A stretch of DNA of 64,000 nt from Dysgonomonas gadei ATCC BAA-286 (GTDB taxonomy: Bacteria; Bacteroidota; Bacteroidia; Bacteroidales; Dysgonomonadaceae), in contig NZ_GL891981.1 of assembly GCF_000213555.1 (NCBI RefSeq), forward strand, positions 234,821 through 298,820, given 5' to 3'. The notes below the pieces were generated by a model. It saw only the letters and a program-made list of their open reading frames with translations, searched no databases and was not told the origin of the DNA. Positions 26,964 through 39,840 of the stretch are shown here, one piece after another. The position numbers were made by a program, and so were the translations under genes. Position 1 is the stretch's first letter; every line of letters starts with the position of its first letter.

Positions 26964-28373
26964 ATGAACAGAAATAAATATACAAGAGGAATCATTCTAT
27001 TGGGGCTTATAACCCTGATAGGATTACCATCCTGCGGAGTGATGAATAAATACAAAACACCCCAACCGGATTCTAAAAATCTATATGGTGAAATGACATC
27101 ATCCGATACTACTACCATAGCCAATAAGCCATGGAAAGAATATTTCACCGATACCTATCTCGTTACTTTAATTGATGAAGGCATCCAGAATAATTTCGAC
27201 TTACAAATAGCCTATACCCGCATTCAACAGGCCGAAGCTAGCCTGGGTATGGCCAAGGCGGCATATTTTCCGGATGTATCTCTTGTAGGACAGGTAAATC
27301 ACTCTCGTAGCAGTAATGGACAGAATGGGAAAGACGTGCTACGTTATCATTCCACAGACTATACGCTGGGAGTATCTGCCAGTTGGGAATTAGATATCTG
27401 GGGAAAGCTTAACAGGCAATCGAAAGCTAAATATGCCCAATTTTTGAGTAGCTACGCTTACAAGAATTTGATTCAGACATCTCTGATTGCTAACATTGCC
27501 ACGTCATATTATTCCTTACTGGCCTTAGATGAAAAGTTGGCGATAACTGTAGAAACGATAAAACTTTTGGAAGAAAATGTAGAAACAATGGAAGCTCTGA
27601 AAAAGTCCGGACTACAAAATGGAGCTGCAGTAGAGCAAAGCAAAGCACTATTGTATAGTACTCAAACCAGCGTTCCTGATTTAGAAAGTCAAATAAGGGA
27701 ACTGGAGAATTCAATTTGTACTTTACTTGGTCGTAAGCCGGGGACTATAACTCGTTCGGCAATCCATTCGCAACAGTATCCTCTTCAGCTTGAATATGGT
27801 GTTCCTGCTCAGATGCTGGCAAAACGTCCGGATGTGCAACAAGCGGAATTATCTTTCCGGTCGGCATTTGAACTGACAAATGCGGCTCAGGCCAGTTTTT
27901 ATCCATCTATAACCCTGAGTTCCGGTACAATTGGGTTTGGAACAAACAATACTTTGTCAAACTTTTTCAAACCGGAGAATATCTTTGCAAGTATAATCGG
28001 AGGCTTGACGCAACCCATTTTTGCAAAGAAACAGCTGACCGGTAATCTTAAAATAGCGAAAGCACAGCAACAGGAAGCGTTATTGACCTTCGAACAAACG
28101 GTATTGAGCGCTGGGCAGGAAGTTACAGATATTCTATTTTCATTTGAATCTTCTCTGAAGAAGAATGAAACTCGTGAAAAGCAAATAGAGGCATGTCAGA
28201 ATTCTGTTTATTTTACGAATGAGCTTCTGAAAGCGGGAGACGCAAATTATACAGAGGTACTCAATGCAGAACAGAATCTTTTATCAGCACAGTTGAATCG
28301 GGTAAATGACAAACTTGAGCAGTTGCAATATTCTGTCAATTTATATAAAGCACTGGGTGGCGGAGTCGAATAA
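26964..28373 (+). CDS. Outer-membrane efflux lipoprotein (TolC/NodT family)
   Basis: A 469-residue outer-membrane factor completing the RND tripartite pump. The lipobox ITLIGLPSC gives a lipidated cysteine at about residue 24. Two OEP repeats are visible (NNFDLQIAYTRIQQAEASLGMAKAAYFP near 75-105 and the later AKRPDVQQAELSFRSAFELTNAAQASFYPSI), with long coiled segments. It starts 2 nt after the pump stop codon, so the MarR-adaptor-pump-channel genes form one operon. A strong hairpin (28398-28434) ends it. Confidence 0.95.
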   Translation: MNRNKYTRGIILLGLITLIGLPSCGVMNKYKTPQPDSKNLYGEMTSSDTTTIANKPWKEYFTDTYLVTLIDEGIQNNFDLQIAYTRIQQAEASLGMAKAAYFPDVSLVGQVNHSRSSNGQNGKDVLRYHSTDYTLGVSASWELDIWGKLNRQSKAKYAQFLSSYAYKNLIQTSLIANIATSYYSLLALDEKLAITVETIKLLEENVETMEALKKSGLQNGAAVEQSKALLYSTQTSVPDLESQIRELENSICTLLGRKPGTITRSAIHSQQYPLQLEYGVPAQMLAKRPDVQQAELSFRSAFELTNAAQASFYPSITLSSGTIGFGTNNTLSNFFKPENIFASIIGGLTQPIFAKKQLTGNLKIAKAQQQEALLTFEQTVLSAGQEVTDILFSFESSLKKNETREKQIEACQNSVYFTNELLKAGDANYTEVLNAEQNLLSAQLNRVNDKLEQLQYSVNLYKALGGGVE

Positions 28374-28397
28374 GGTTCCGGACTGTTGATAAAGAAT

Positions 28398-28434
28398 AAG
28401 AGGGTGTGGCAATTTCCTGTCGACGCACCCTCTT
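28398..28434. terminator. Bidirectional terminator after the efflux operon
   Basis: AAGAGGGTG (28398-28406) pairs perfectly with CACCCTCTT (28426-28434). It sits in the 74-bp gap between the convergent efflux operon and the DUF1858/DUF2249 gene. Confidence 0.75.
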
Positions 28435-28447
28435 CCTTAAATAATGC

Positions 28448-28951
28448 TTATCCTTTTATAAAGAAATGTTCATTTTCCCGGCTCCATGTTTTAAAGCCTC
28501 TCGATTTCAGGATATCAATAATCGGTATGGGTTTAAATGGAGTAACTATCTGCAATATCTGTTCACCTTCTAACTTCGACGACAGTTTCAGAATATCCTG
28601 CATGGGACTCTCGCCGGATTCTATTACAGGGCGGGCATCGAACCGGAAACTTATTTTACTTTCATCGAACCAAAAAGGTGCGGCTGCATCTTCAATATTA
28701 TCCGTATCTGCATCCATCACAATTTCCGATAACCCGGCGGCTTTCCTTAGTTTCTGGATTAGCAGGGGCGGGGAAATCCCTGCGACTCCTGCTGCCTGTT
28801 GCAATGATGTAACTTTGGCAATGGTACGGCGTAATACAGGATTCTTCAACTTAGAGAAAACCGGCGATAATTCCATTAGTATATCTTCCAACTCAGGATA
28901 AGATTCCAATAGGCTGGCAACTTTGGTCTGAAGGTTGATATCCGTTTTCAT
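28448..28951 (-). CDS. DUF1858/DUF2249 domain protein
   Basis: A 167-residue cytoplasmic protein with two small domains. An N-terminal DUF1858-like helical domain spans about 5-70 (LLESYPELEDILMELSPVF, RTIAKVTSLQQAAGVAGI). A C-terminal DUF2249-like domain (about 95-165) has FDARPVIESGESPMQDI and ends GFKTWSRENEHFFIKG. Proteins of these families are often encoded beside hemerythrin and DUF438 genes linked to nitric oxide or iron-sulfur stress. It begins 2 nt after the stop of the DUF438-hemerythrin gene, so it is the last gene of a three-gene operon. Biochemical role is unknown. Confidence 0.85.
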   Translation of the reverse strand: MKTDINLQTKVASLLESYPELEDILMELSPVFSKLKNPVLRRTIAKVTSLQQAAGVAGISPPLLIQKLRKAAGLSEIVMDADTDNIEDAAAPFWFDESKISFRFDARPVIESGESPMQDILKLSSKLEGEQILQIVTPFKPIPIIDILKSRGFKTWSRENEHFFIKG

Positions 28952-28953
28952 TG

Positions 28954-30186
28954 TTACTTTGTTCCATAAGATAACAGACGCTGGTCTCCTTCGAGTTTTC
29001 TTAAATCCGTTATATCCTGTGTAACTTCCATCACTCCCAGATATTCGCCGTCATTTCCCCGGAGTGCTGTATATTCAATATAGACGAAACGTCCCATAAA
29101 CGAAGAGATCCAAAATGCTGCTACATTTTCTTTCCCGCTTTTAAAATCATTTATTATCTGCTCCACAATATGTACACTACCCGGAGGATGGCAAAGACGT
29201 ACATCCCGGCCGATTATCGAGCGATTGCGTTCAAAGACTTTTTTTGTTCCGTGTGAGAAGAATTTCACTTTATCATCTTTATCCACAAAAGTGACATCGA
29301 TAGGTAATGTTTTGAATATTGTTTCCAGTTCTTTTGTTGTAAAGTTGCCCGACGAGAGATGTATAGCATCTCCTTCTTTATAAGTAAGTTCCCCCACTTC
29401 TACTGATTCAGGAGTCCATTCCGTTTGCGGATCGTACAGACTGAACCCGAATTGTGGAGTTTCCTTGTATATCTGGTACCAGTCTTTATCTGTGAGTGTA
29501 TCAAGACACATTGGCAACAATATCTCCTCTTCCTTCATTATCATACCCTCGAGGGCGTCGATAGCAGGCAAAAGAACCAGCAGGATCAGGGTAGTGACTT
29601 CCCCGGCAGAAACATCCTTTGCCAGGAGAGCCTCATGGGCCGCCTTTAGCAATTCACGGGTTTCATCATGTTTTCCCCACATTACTTTCGGAGGCCCTGT
29701 AATACCCGCTTTTTCCAGAAATGGGAATAGGAGGTATTCCTTCCGTTTGTAATGTTTATCTACATCCGACAAGTTATTAAAGACACCTTTGAGTTGTAAA
29801 AGATATTCTTTCACTTCTTCATCTTTCAGCTTATTACCTTTGTCAAACAGAACTTTTGCCTTTTGGATATATTCTTCCAGTGCCCGATTCTCCCGCTTGA
29901 ATGTATCTACCGGATGTCCCGGCTGTACTGTTTTTGCTGCTGATGTATCTATACTTCCGTCCAGCACAGCAGTGTGTATATCGCAAAAGCGCAGGACTTC
30001 TTCTTCGGGTAAGCCTTCGGATATAAGTTCCTGTTCTACTTCCACTACTTCGTTATAGGGAACAGAACGCAATAGTTCAACTAACCGTTTCCGGACTATT
30101 TCGGGAGCTTCATTATTATGTAACTGAAGGATCAGATGCTTGAGCAACTCTTTCCTTTTCTGCGAATTATTTATTACTTCACTCAT
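28954..30186 (-). CDS. DUF438-hemerythrin-PAS domain protein
   Basis: A 410-residue cytoplasmic protein with three domains. DUF438 covers about 10-85 (KRKELLKHLILQLH, EQELISEGLPEEEVLRFCDIH). A hemerythrin/HHE-like helical bundle covers about 95-240, with candidate di-iron ligands in DVDKHYKRKEYLLFPFLE, WGKHDETRELL and MKEEEILLPM. A PAS domain covers about 285-400 (TFVDKDDKVKFFSHG, IIGRDVRLCHPP, EYLGVMEVTQDIT). This layout suits sensing of oxygen, nitric oxide or redox, but there is no output domain. It lies 2 nt from both operon neighbours, a cupin and a DUF1858/DUF2249 protein. A role in nitrosative stress is inferred from the families and from the Crp/Fnr-like site upstream. Confidence 0.9.
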   Translation of the reverse strand: MSEVINNSQKRKELLKHLILQLHNNEAPEIVRKRLVELLRSVPYNEVVEVEQELISEGLPEEEVLRFCDIHTAVLDGSIDTSAAKTVQPGHPVDTFKRENRALEEYIQKAKVLFDKGNKLKDEEVKEYLLQLKGVFNNLSDVDKHYKRKEYLLFPFLEKAGITGPPKVMWGKHDETRELLKAAHEALLAKDVSAGEVTTLILLVLLPAIDALEGMIMKEEEILLPMCLDTLTDKDWYQIYKETPQFGFSLYDPQTEWTPESVEVGELTYKEGDAIHLSSGNFTTKELETIFKTLPIDVTFVDKDDKVKFFSHGTKKVFERNRSIIGRDVRLCHPPGSVHIVEQIINDFKSGKENVAAFWISSFMGRFVYIEYTALRGNDGEYLGVMEVTQDITDLRKLEGDQRLLSYGTK

Positions 30187-30188
30187 GG

Positions 30189-30515
30189 TTATCCTCTTAT
30201 CATGGTTAATAACATCTTGAACCTTTCTACAGCAAATAAGGCATGGGAAATGTTGGCAGGCATAATGATGGTTTCCCCTTGTTTGAGCAATACAGGATTG
30301 CCACCTATTCTGATTTCTACTTCACCGTCGAGTACTTGTACCATTGCATCAAATGGTGCTGTGTGTTCGCTCAACCCCTGACCTTTATCGAAAGAAAACA
30401 GGGTAATATTTCCAGCATTGCTTTTTAGTACTTGCTTGCTGATAACTCCTCCGTCAGAATAATCGACGAGTTGGGCTAAGTTTAAGACTGTTCCTTTTTC
30501 AAATATATTATTCAT
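30189..30515 (-). CDS. Small cupin-domain protein
   Basis: A 108-residue single-domain cupin. Cupin motif 1 is visible as GLSEHTAPFDAMVQVLDGEVEIRIGG and motif 2 as LLKQGETIIMPANISHAL, with a metal-binding set built around H65-region and the later histidine of SHAL (positions estimated by eye). There is no signal peptide and no DNA-binding domain, so the function is open: a metal-dependent enzyme or small-molecule binder. It is first in the operon with the DUF438-hemerythrin-PAS and DUF1858/DUF2249 genes. A TGTCAC-N4-GTTACA palindrome lies 58-73 bp upstream. Confidence 0.85.
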   Translation of the reverse strand: MNNIFEKGTVLNLAQLVDYSDGGVISKQVLKSNAGNITLFSFDKGQGLSEHTAPFDAMVQVLDGEVEIRIGGNPVLLKQGETIIMPANISHALFAVERFKMLLTMIRG

Positions 30516-30572
30516 CTTCTTTATTGTTTTTAATTTGACAATGTGAAGGTATTATGATAATAACAAATAATC

Positions 30573-30588
30573 TGTCACATTTGTTACA
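30573..30588 (-). promoter_or_regulatory. Crp/Fnr-like palindromic operator
   Basis: TGTCACATTTGTTACA has the form TGTnAC-N4-GTnACA, the symmetric shape bound by Crp/Fnr-family regulators such as HcpR. It lies 58 bp upstream of the cupin operon, whose hemerythrin/DUF438 content fits nitrosative or redox control. The regulator itself is not in this window. Confidence 0.55.
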
Positions 30589-30734
30589 CTAAAGAGATTT
30601 TGGATAAATACACGAAAATTGGCAACTTTTTAGAGAACAGCCATCAGTTAACAATGAGTTTCTCGCAAAAATGTTAAGGCACAAAGTCTATCCCATCACT
30701 CATAATTCATCACTCATCGCCATATTCACTTTTG

Positions 30735-30923
30735 TTAAGAGCCTGTTTAGATTTTATTCGTTCTAATTTTCAGGTCTGTTTTTAGGTTAATTTATTCTTC
30801 CGCGAAGCGATAATAGCGGGCTATTGGAGCTGAGTGAAAGGATAAATTAGGCAAAAAGAGGTTGAAAATGAACGAAAAACAACTATAACAAAATGTTTTG
30901 GTAAAATTTAAACAGGCTCTAAC
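30735..30923. repeat. About 190-nt imperfect inverted repeat (MITE-like or structured RNA)
   Basis: The left arm begins GTTAAGAGCCTGTTTAGATT and the right arm ends TTTAAACAGGCTCTAAC. Both arms keep matching inward for about 85 nt (GTTC..ATTTTCA.., TTTTTnGG/CCnAATTTAT). The centre holds smaller hairpins such as AATAGC-GG-GCTATT. No transposase is present and no second copy is seen in the window. It may be a non-autonomous mobile repeat or a folded transcript. Confidence 0.65.
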
Positions 30924-31771
30924 TGTGTTTAGTTAAAACCTGACACTTCTGACACTTTTTTTACTATTTTCATCTTGTATGTTTTGCGTTCATTAACTAT
31001 GTGCTGTTAAAAAGTAACAGAGGTAACAGTTTTTGCAGTTATCAGTCATCAACCCGTAAGATGTAAAAACTTTGCGCTTTAGTGGCTTTGCGTGAAACAA
31101 AACAGGACGCCAGCCAACCCATAACTCTTAAAAAAGGTAACAAAAGTAACAGTTTTTTAGCCTTTGTGCCCTTTGTGCCTCCCTTCGTGTACTTAGTGGT
31201 AAAACTCTTTACCACAAGGGGCACAAAGATTTACACAAAGAACACTATATAGAAAGTAACTTTTCAGTTAACAGTCATCAGTTAACAATGCTTTTCTCGT
31301 AACTTGTAACTGCCCAAAGGGCGAAGTAACTTGTAACTATAAAAAAGTAACAAAGGTAACACATGTTTCAGCTTTTAGCTGATAGCTATTCGCCGTTAGC
31401 TTAGGCTATCGCATAAGTGGCTTTACAGTGAACAGTCATCAGTCAGCAACTTGTATCTCGTGTCTTGTTTACTTGTATCTCATATAACTTTCAACTTATT
31501 ACTCAATACTTACTACTTTGATAAGGTAACAAAGGTTACACTATTTCACTCATTTGCTAATATGCTATTTTTACTACACTTTGTTCCGTTGAACGATGTT
31601 TCAAATCTGCTAATTAATTCTTTCAAAGAACTCTTTTTCTTGTAAACTAGTAAACTGATAACTAGTATACTTCAAAATACATAGATAAACTTTTTACTAA
31701 AAGATTAGATTTCGGTATGCCTTATAAGAGATTAATTCTGAATAATAGGAATAAAATTTAGTCATAAAAAG

Positions 31772-31813
31772 CCCCTAATACCGTATAAATATTTATTTAA
31801 ACGGTATTAGGGG
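31772..31813 (-). terminator. Intrinsic terminator of the dextran PUL operon
   Basis: CCCCTAATACCGT (31772-31784) pairs perfectly with ACGGTATTAGGGG (31801-31813). On the minus strand a CTTTTTAT run follows the stem. It lies 40 bp beyond the GH97 stop codon, so it ends the PUL 2 operon. Confidence 0.85.
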
Positions 31814-31852
31814 AATATTAAAAAGTTTCCCGTATCTATAAAGAACGGTTTC

Positions 31853-36548
<4,696 letters not shown>

Positions 36549-36573
36549 AACCTTCTTACCTTTACCTTATTAA

Positions 36574-38331
36574 TTAATATTCAAGTACCAGCATATCCCA
36601 GTATTTAAGCGAAGGGAGTGTCAGCAAAACCTCATTGCCCGATTGAGAAAATTCAGTGTTGATCGCAACTCCTCCATTGATGTCGGGAGAGGCAATCCAT
36701 ACCTTCGAAACAGCTTTGGATGCGGTCACTTTTACTTGTATACCGGCAACTGGCGACGGTTCTTTTTGTGTGCCGTTCGTATCTCTCCATTCCATAGAAT
36801 TAGCCTGTGAAAAGTTTATCAGATGAACCACATCTTTATCAGTGAATTTCTTTCCCACCACAGCTATATTACCTTGCGACGCAGGCCAGTTTTCGAATGA
36901 AAGGTTTCCGCCGACCGATTGTACGTTTATTGGAGAAAAAGTGCCTCCGTCGCGTAAGATGTTCTGGTATGCAACAAGGAAATCGTAATAGTGAGTCAGG
37001 GATTCCTTTGTTTCGGATTTCATCTGCAAATTAGAATTCGGGAAATATTCATTCGCCAGATAGTGTTCTCCTAATTCGAGATGCGAGCCACCAAAAGAGA
37101 ATATCACAGCATTGGTAAGCAATATACCGGGTGTATTGATGTAACCGGAATTGTTTGACCGTGCATAATTCATATATGCAGCCAGAACAGTCGCCTTTTC
37201 ATTCCCGCTATAACTATTATTATCGAGTATAACCTGAGCCAATTGGTCAAAAGTTTTAGATTCGTCCCAGACTTCCGTGTATAGGAAATCAACGTCTGAT
37301 CTTGCAATGCTCTTTTGCTGACCGTATTGAGAAACTGCATTCATAACCAGTCGCTTGTCCGGATCGGCTTGTTTCATCGCCGAGATAAAAGGTTTATAAG
37401 CCTCCTCGAGCTTAACGGCATTTCCTGTATAGTCATAGACTGTTCCCCTGTTTCCCAACTGGTCGATATGATAGCCGTCAAAATCGAAAACCTTATAGAC
37501 ATCACCATGCCTTCCTGCAATATAATCCTGCCATTCCTTATTCCCCGGATTTGTCAGATAAATGCTACTGCGGAAAGGAGCGTCGAGGTGATGATTGTCT
37601 TTTTCGGTATGATTCTGGTCTTTGAAAAGATACCATTCTTCTTTTACGCCATCTGCCGCCGCATTGTTCAAAGCTCCGAAAGCAAGATTGTAAAACATGG
37701 CTTTCATCCCTTTATTGTGGGCAGCATTGATATATCCTTTGACTGTGGACAGGTAATTAGTTCTGCCGATAAGGTCTGCCCATGATGGGGACGGATTGTC
37801 GACCGTTCCGGCTAATGGACGTTGGTGGTCATACATCCAGTCGTAGAATTGAATGCCGTTGATATGATAACGGTTAAGGGCTTCGATGTTATTTTCTATT
37901 TCATTTTCGGATAGCTTGCCATATGAGGAAAGAAAACCATAGCGAGGGAACTTCTTCCAGTCCGATGACACATCGACAGCAATACTCTGGTGTATCTTTT
38001 CTGCATTACCAGTTACTTCATATATATCTACCATATACCCTTTGTAGTCGTCGGAGGGTGCAGTCCAGTCCCACGTGGCAGATGACAGGGGTTCTTCCGA
38101 AATCACTTTGCCCAAGTGGGAATATCTCACTTTTACATTGCCTGACGGCTTTTCTTTGAGGGTAAAGCGGACTGTCTCACCCGGCTTGTACGAAGCTTTA
38201 TCCGTATGTAAATCTGCTTTGAAATAAGTCACACCATATACTACGGGATCATTATCCGTATCATAATAATCTTCGCAACTCCACAAAGAGATTGTCAGAC
38301 AGAATATTAGATATACATAAATTTTCTTCAT
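36574..38331 (-). CDS. GH66 endo-dextranase lipoprotein
   Basis: A 585-residue surface lipoprotein. The lipobox TISLWSC places the lipidated cysteine at residue 19. An immunoglobulin-like N-terminal domain (about 30-120) precedes the GH66 barrel (about 125-480) and a C-terminal beta domain. The catalytic pair is D290 (nucleophile) in DGYHIDQLGNRG and E353 (acid/base) in FLYTEVWDES, both in the expected contexts. GH66 enzymes cleave alpha-1,6-glucan, and this is the strongest clue that PUL 2 targets dextran. The size is small for GH66 (often 600-900 residues); no cyclising CITase insertion is evident, so an endo-dextranase is favoured. It follows the SusE/F-like gene. Confidence 0.92.
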   Translation of the reverse strand: MKKIYVYLIFCLTISLWSCEDYYDTDNDPVVYGVTYFKADLHTDKASYKPGETVRFTLKEKPSGNVKVRYSHLGKVISEEPLSSATWDWTAPSDDYKGYMVDIYEVTGNAEKIHQSIAVDVSSDWKKFPRYGFLSSYGKLSENEIENNIEALNRYHINGIQFYDWMYDHQRPLAGTVDNPSPSWADLIGRTNYLSTVKGYINAAHNKGMKAMFYNLAFGALNNAAADGVKEEWYLFKDQNHTEKDNHHLDAPFRSSIYLTNPGNKEWQDYIAGRHGDVYKVFDFDGYHIDQLGNRGTVYDYTGNAVKLEEAYKPFISAMKQADPDKRLVMNAVSQYGQQKSIARSDVDFLYTEVWDESKTFDQLAQVILDNNSYSGNEKATVLAAYMNYARSNNSGYINTPGILLTNAVIFSFGGSHLELGEHYLANEYFPNSNLQMKSETKESLTHYYDFLVAYQNILRDGGTFSPINVQSVGGNLSFENWPASQGNIAVVGKKFTDKDVVHLINFSQANSMEWRDTNGTQKEPSPVAGIQVKVTASKAVSKVWIASPDINGGVAINTEFSQSGNEVLLTLPSLKYWDMLVLEY

Positions 38332-38384
38332 AATAATATTTTTAAGCAGGAGTGTCCCCGGAGAAGATACTCCTTATATTTTAA

Positions 38385-39821
38385 TTATTGTTTTTTGATT
38401 ATAATAGTTTCTTTCAATTGATTCAGTTCAATTGTATATGTACCTGATTGTGTGATTTTCCATTTATAATCTACACCTGCTCCCGGATAATTGTATATTA
38501 TTTGCTCTACATCTCCTGTCGGGTTTTTATCGGCTTCCCCGGCAATGAACCAGGCACCGTTCCAGTCGTCCTGCTTATCCAGTGTGAATTTCAATTCTCC
38601 GGCATTTAATGTCCCGGTCCAGGTGAATACATATGGATTGCCCGTTGCGGTCATCGGTGTCGCACTGCCAATATTCCAGCCGTTAGGCGAAGCATCTCCT
38701 ACCAGATAAATCATGGCAAAAGGAGTGAATGGCACAATATCTATCTTCATATCCCGGGTATCGAGTTTAATCTTGTAAACACCTCCTGTGATTTTCCATT
38801 TATTGTCAGGATCACCCGCCCATTTGTCTACATCGAGGTTAGTCCCTTCCGGTTGTTCATTAATAGCAGGACGGAAAAATACAGCATCCCAGTTTCCTGC
38901 GGCAGTTCCTATTTTGAATTCTCCTCCTGCCGATAGATCGTCATTGTAATGGAATACAAACGGATCGAGCAGATCTACAGTCATCGGATTGAAATTCCAT
39001 CCGGTAGGATTACCTACAAACCATAGTTCGCTAAATTCAGGGCCTTCTCCTTTTGTAATACTGATAGCCATCGATATCAGGTTCACTTTGACAGTATAGG
39101 TACCTCCTTCTGTAATTACAAACTTTTCGTCCGGATCTGAATCTGATTCACGGAGTACAAGCTTAGTGTCATTTTCTCCTCTATTATAAGAAGGTAAGAA
39201 TTCCCCTTGTGTTGCTATGAGTTTGAATTCTCCGGCAGAAAGCGCACCTGTCCACGAAAATGCTTTCGGAGTGTTTGTTATCGGCTTCATTTCGGTAGCA
39301 TCGTCGGCGCTCCATCCATTCGGTGTAGCATCTCCTATGAGGTACAATGTTTTCGTAATAGGCTTATGAGTCTTGATATTTATGGTCTGAACAGGAGAAG
39401 TCTGAGATTCAAGATTTTCAGAAGCCACTTTGGCGATAATTCTGTATTGGAATATTGTTTCCGAAGCTGGCGTTATGCCGAATTTATCAATAAGCAGATC
39501 ATTAAGTTCCTCATTCTTGTACGATTTCTCATACACGTTGCGTCCCATGTCTATGGATATCCCGTTCTCGAAATTACCATCCTGTTTGTCCATCTGGAAA
39601 ACATATTCTATTGCCAGTCCGGTCCCGTTGTTTGTTCCCGATGTCCAGATGAATTTTATAGCTTCCGATGAAGGATTCAATGCATCCAGTTCTACAGTTT
39701 CCTTTGACGCGCTTATCTCCAATGGCTGGTCTCCTTTATTATATTCCGTATTATCCTCGTCGGTGCACGACCATAAAAGAAATAATAGTGTAAGTAATGA
39801 TATTATTTTATATAATTTCAT
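38385..39821 (-). CDS. SusE/SusF-like starch- or glucan-binding lipoprotein
   Basis: A 478-residue outer-membrane lipoprotein with cysteine at about residue 19 (FLLWSC). A SusE-type N-terminal immunoglobulin domain (about 30-145) is followed by three repeated carbohydrate-binding modules. Each opens with a similar line: LYLIGDATPNGWSADDAT, LWFVGNPTGWNFNPMT and IYLVGDASPNGWNIGSAT. Modules 1 and 3 are closest to each other. Such proteins hold glucan at the cell surface and do not cut it. The gene lies directly after SusD, the position of SusE in the starch system. It probably binds dextran here. Confidence 0.92.
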   Translation of the reverse strand: MKLYKIISLLTLLFLLWSCTDEDNTEYNKGDQPLEISASKETVELDALNPSSEAIKFIWTSGTNNGTGLAIEYVFQMDKQDGNFENGISIDMGRNVYEKSYKNEELNDLLIDKFGITPASETIFQYRIIAKVASENLESQTSPVQTINIKTHKPITKTLYLIGDATPNGWSADDATEMKPITNTPKAFSWTGALSAGEFKLIATQGEFLPSYNRGENDTKLVLRESDSDPDEKFVITEGGTYTVKVNLISMAISITKGEGPEFSELWFVGNPTGWNFNPMTVDLLDPFVFHYNDDLSAGGEFKIGTAAGNWDAVFFRPAINEQPEGTNLDVDKWAGDPDNKWKITGGVYKIKLDTRDMKIDIVPFTPFAMIYLVGDASPNGWNIGSATPMTATGNPYVFTWTGTLNAGELKFTLDKQDDWNGAWFIAGEADKNPTGDVEQIIYNYPGAGVDYKWKITQSGTYTIELNQLKETIIIKKQ

Positions 39822-39840
39822 GATAGTCGGTATTTAAAAA

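Larger units (their letters stand above)
30516..31852. other. 1.3-kb gene-free, repeat-rich intergenic region
   Basis: I find no supportable gene. The stretch contains a Crp/Fnr-like site (30573-30588), a long imperfect palindrome (30735-30923), at least four degenerate copies of GTAACAAAGGTAACA (31014-31029, 31136-31152, 31347-31361, 31525-31540) and several copies of CAGTCATCAGTTAACA (about 30638, 31036, 31265, 31427). Words such as ACTTGTAACT and AGCTGATAGCT also recur. Short open frames here translate into repeat-type peptides and are not taken as genes. Confidence 0.7.

Noticed and set aside
28386..28901. A 171-codon plus-strand frame opposite the DUF1858/DUF2249 gene
   Set aside because: The minus-strand gene has clear domains, an operon position and a terminator; the opposite frame has none.
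31042..31224. A 60-codon minus-strand frame with TTKYTKGGTKG-like peptide
   Set aside because: The peptide is a translated repeat of the intergenic patchwork; no start signal or conserved domain was seen.
31014..31540. CRISPR array
   Set aside because: The recurring GTAACA-type words are degenerate and irregularly spaced, with no constant spacer length and no cas genes nearby.
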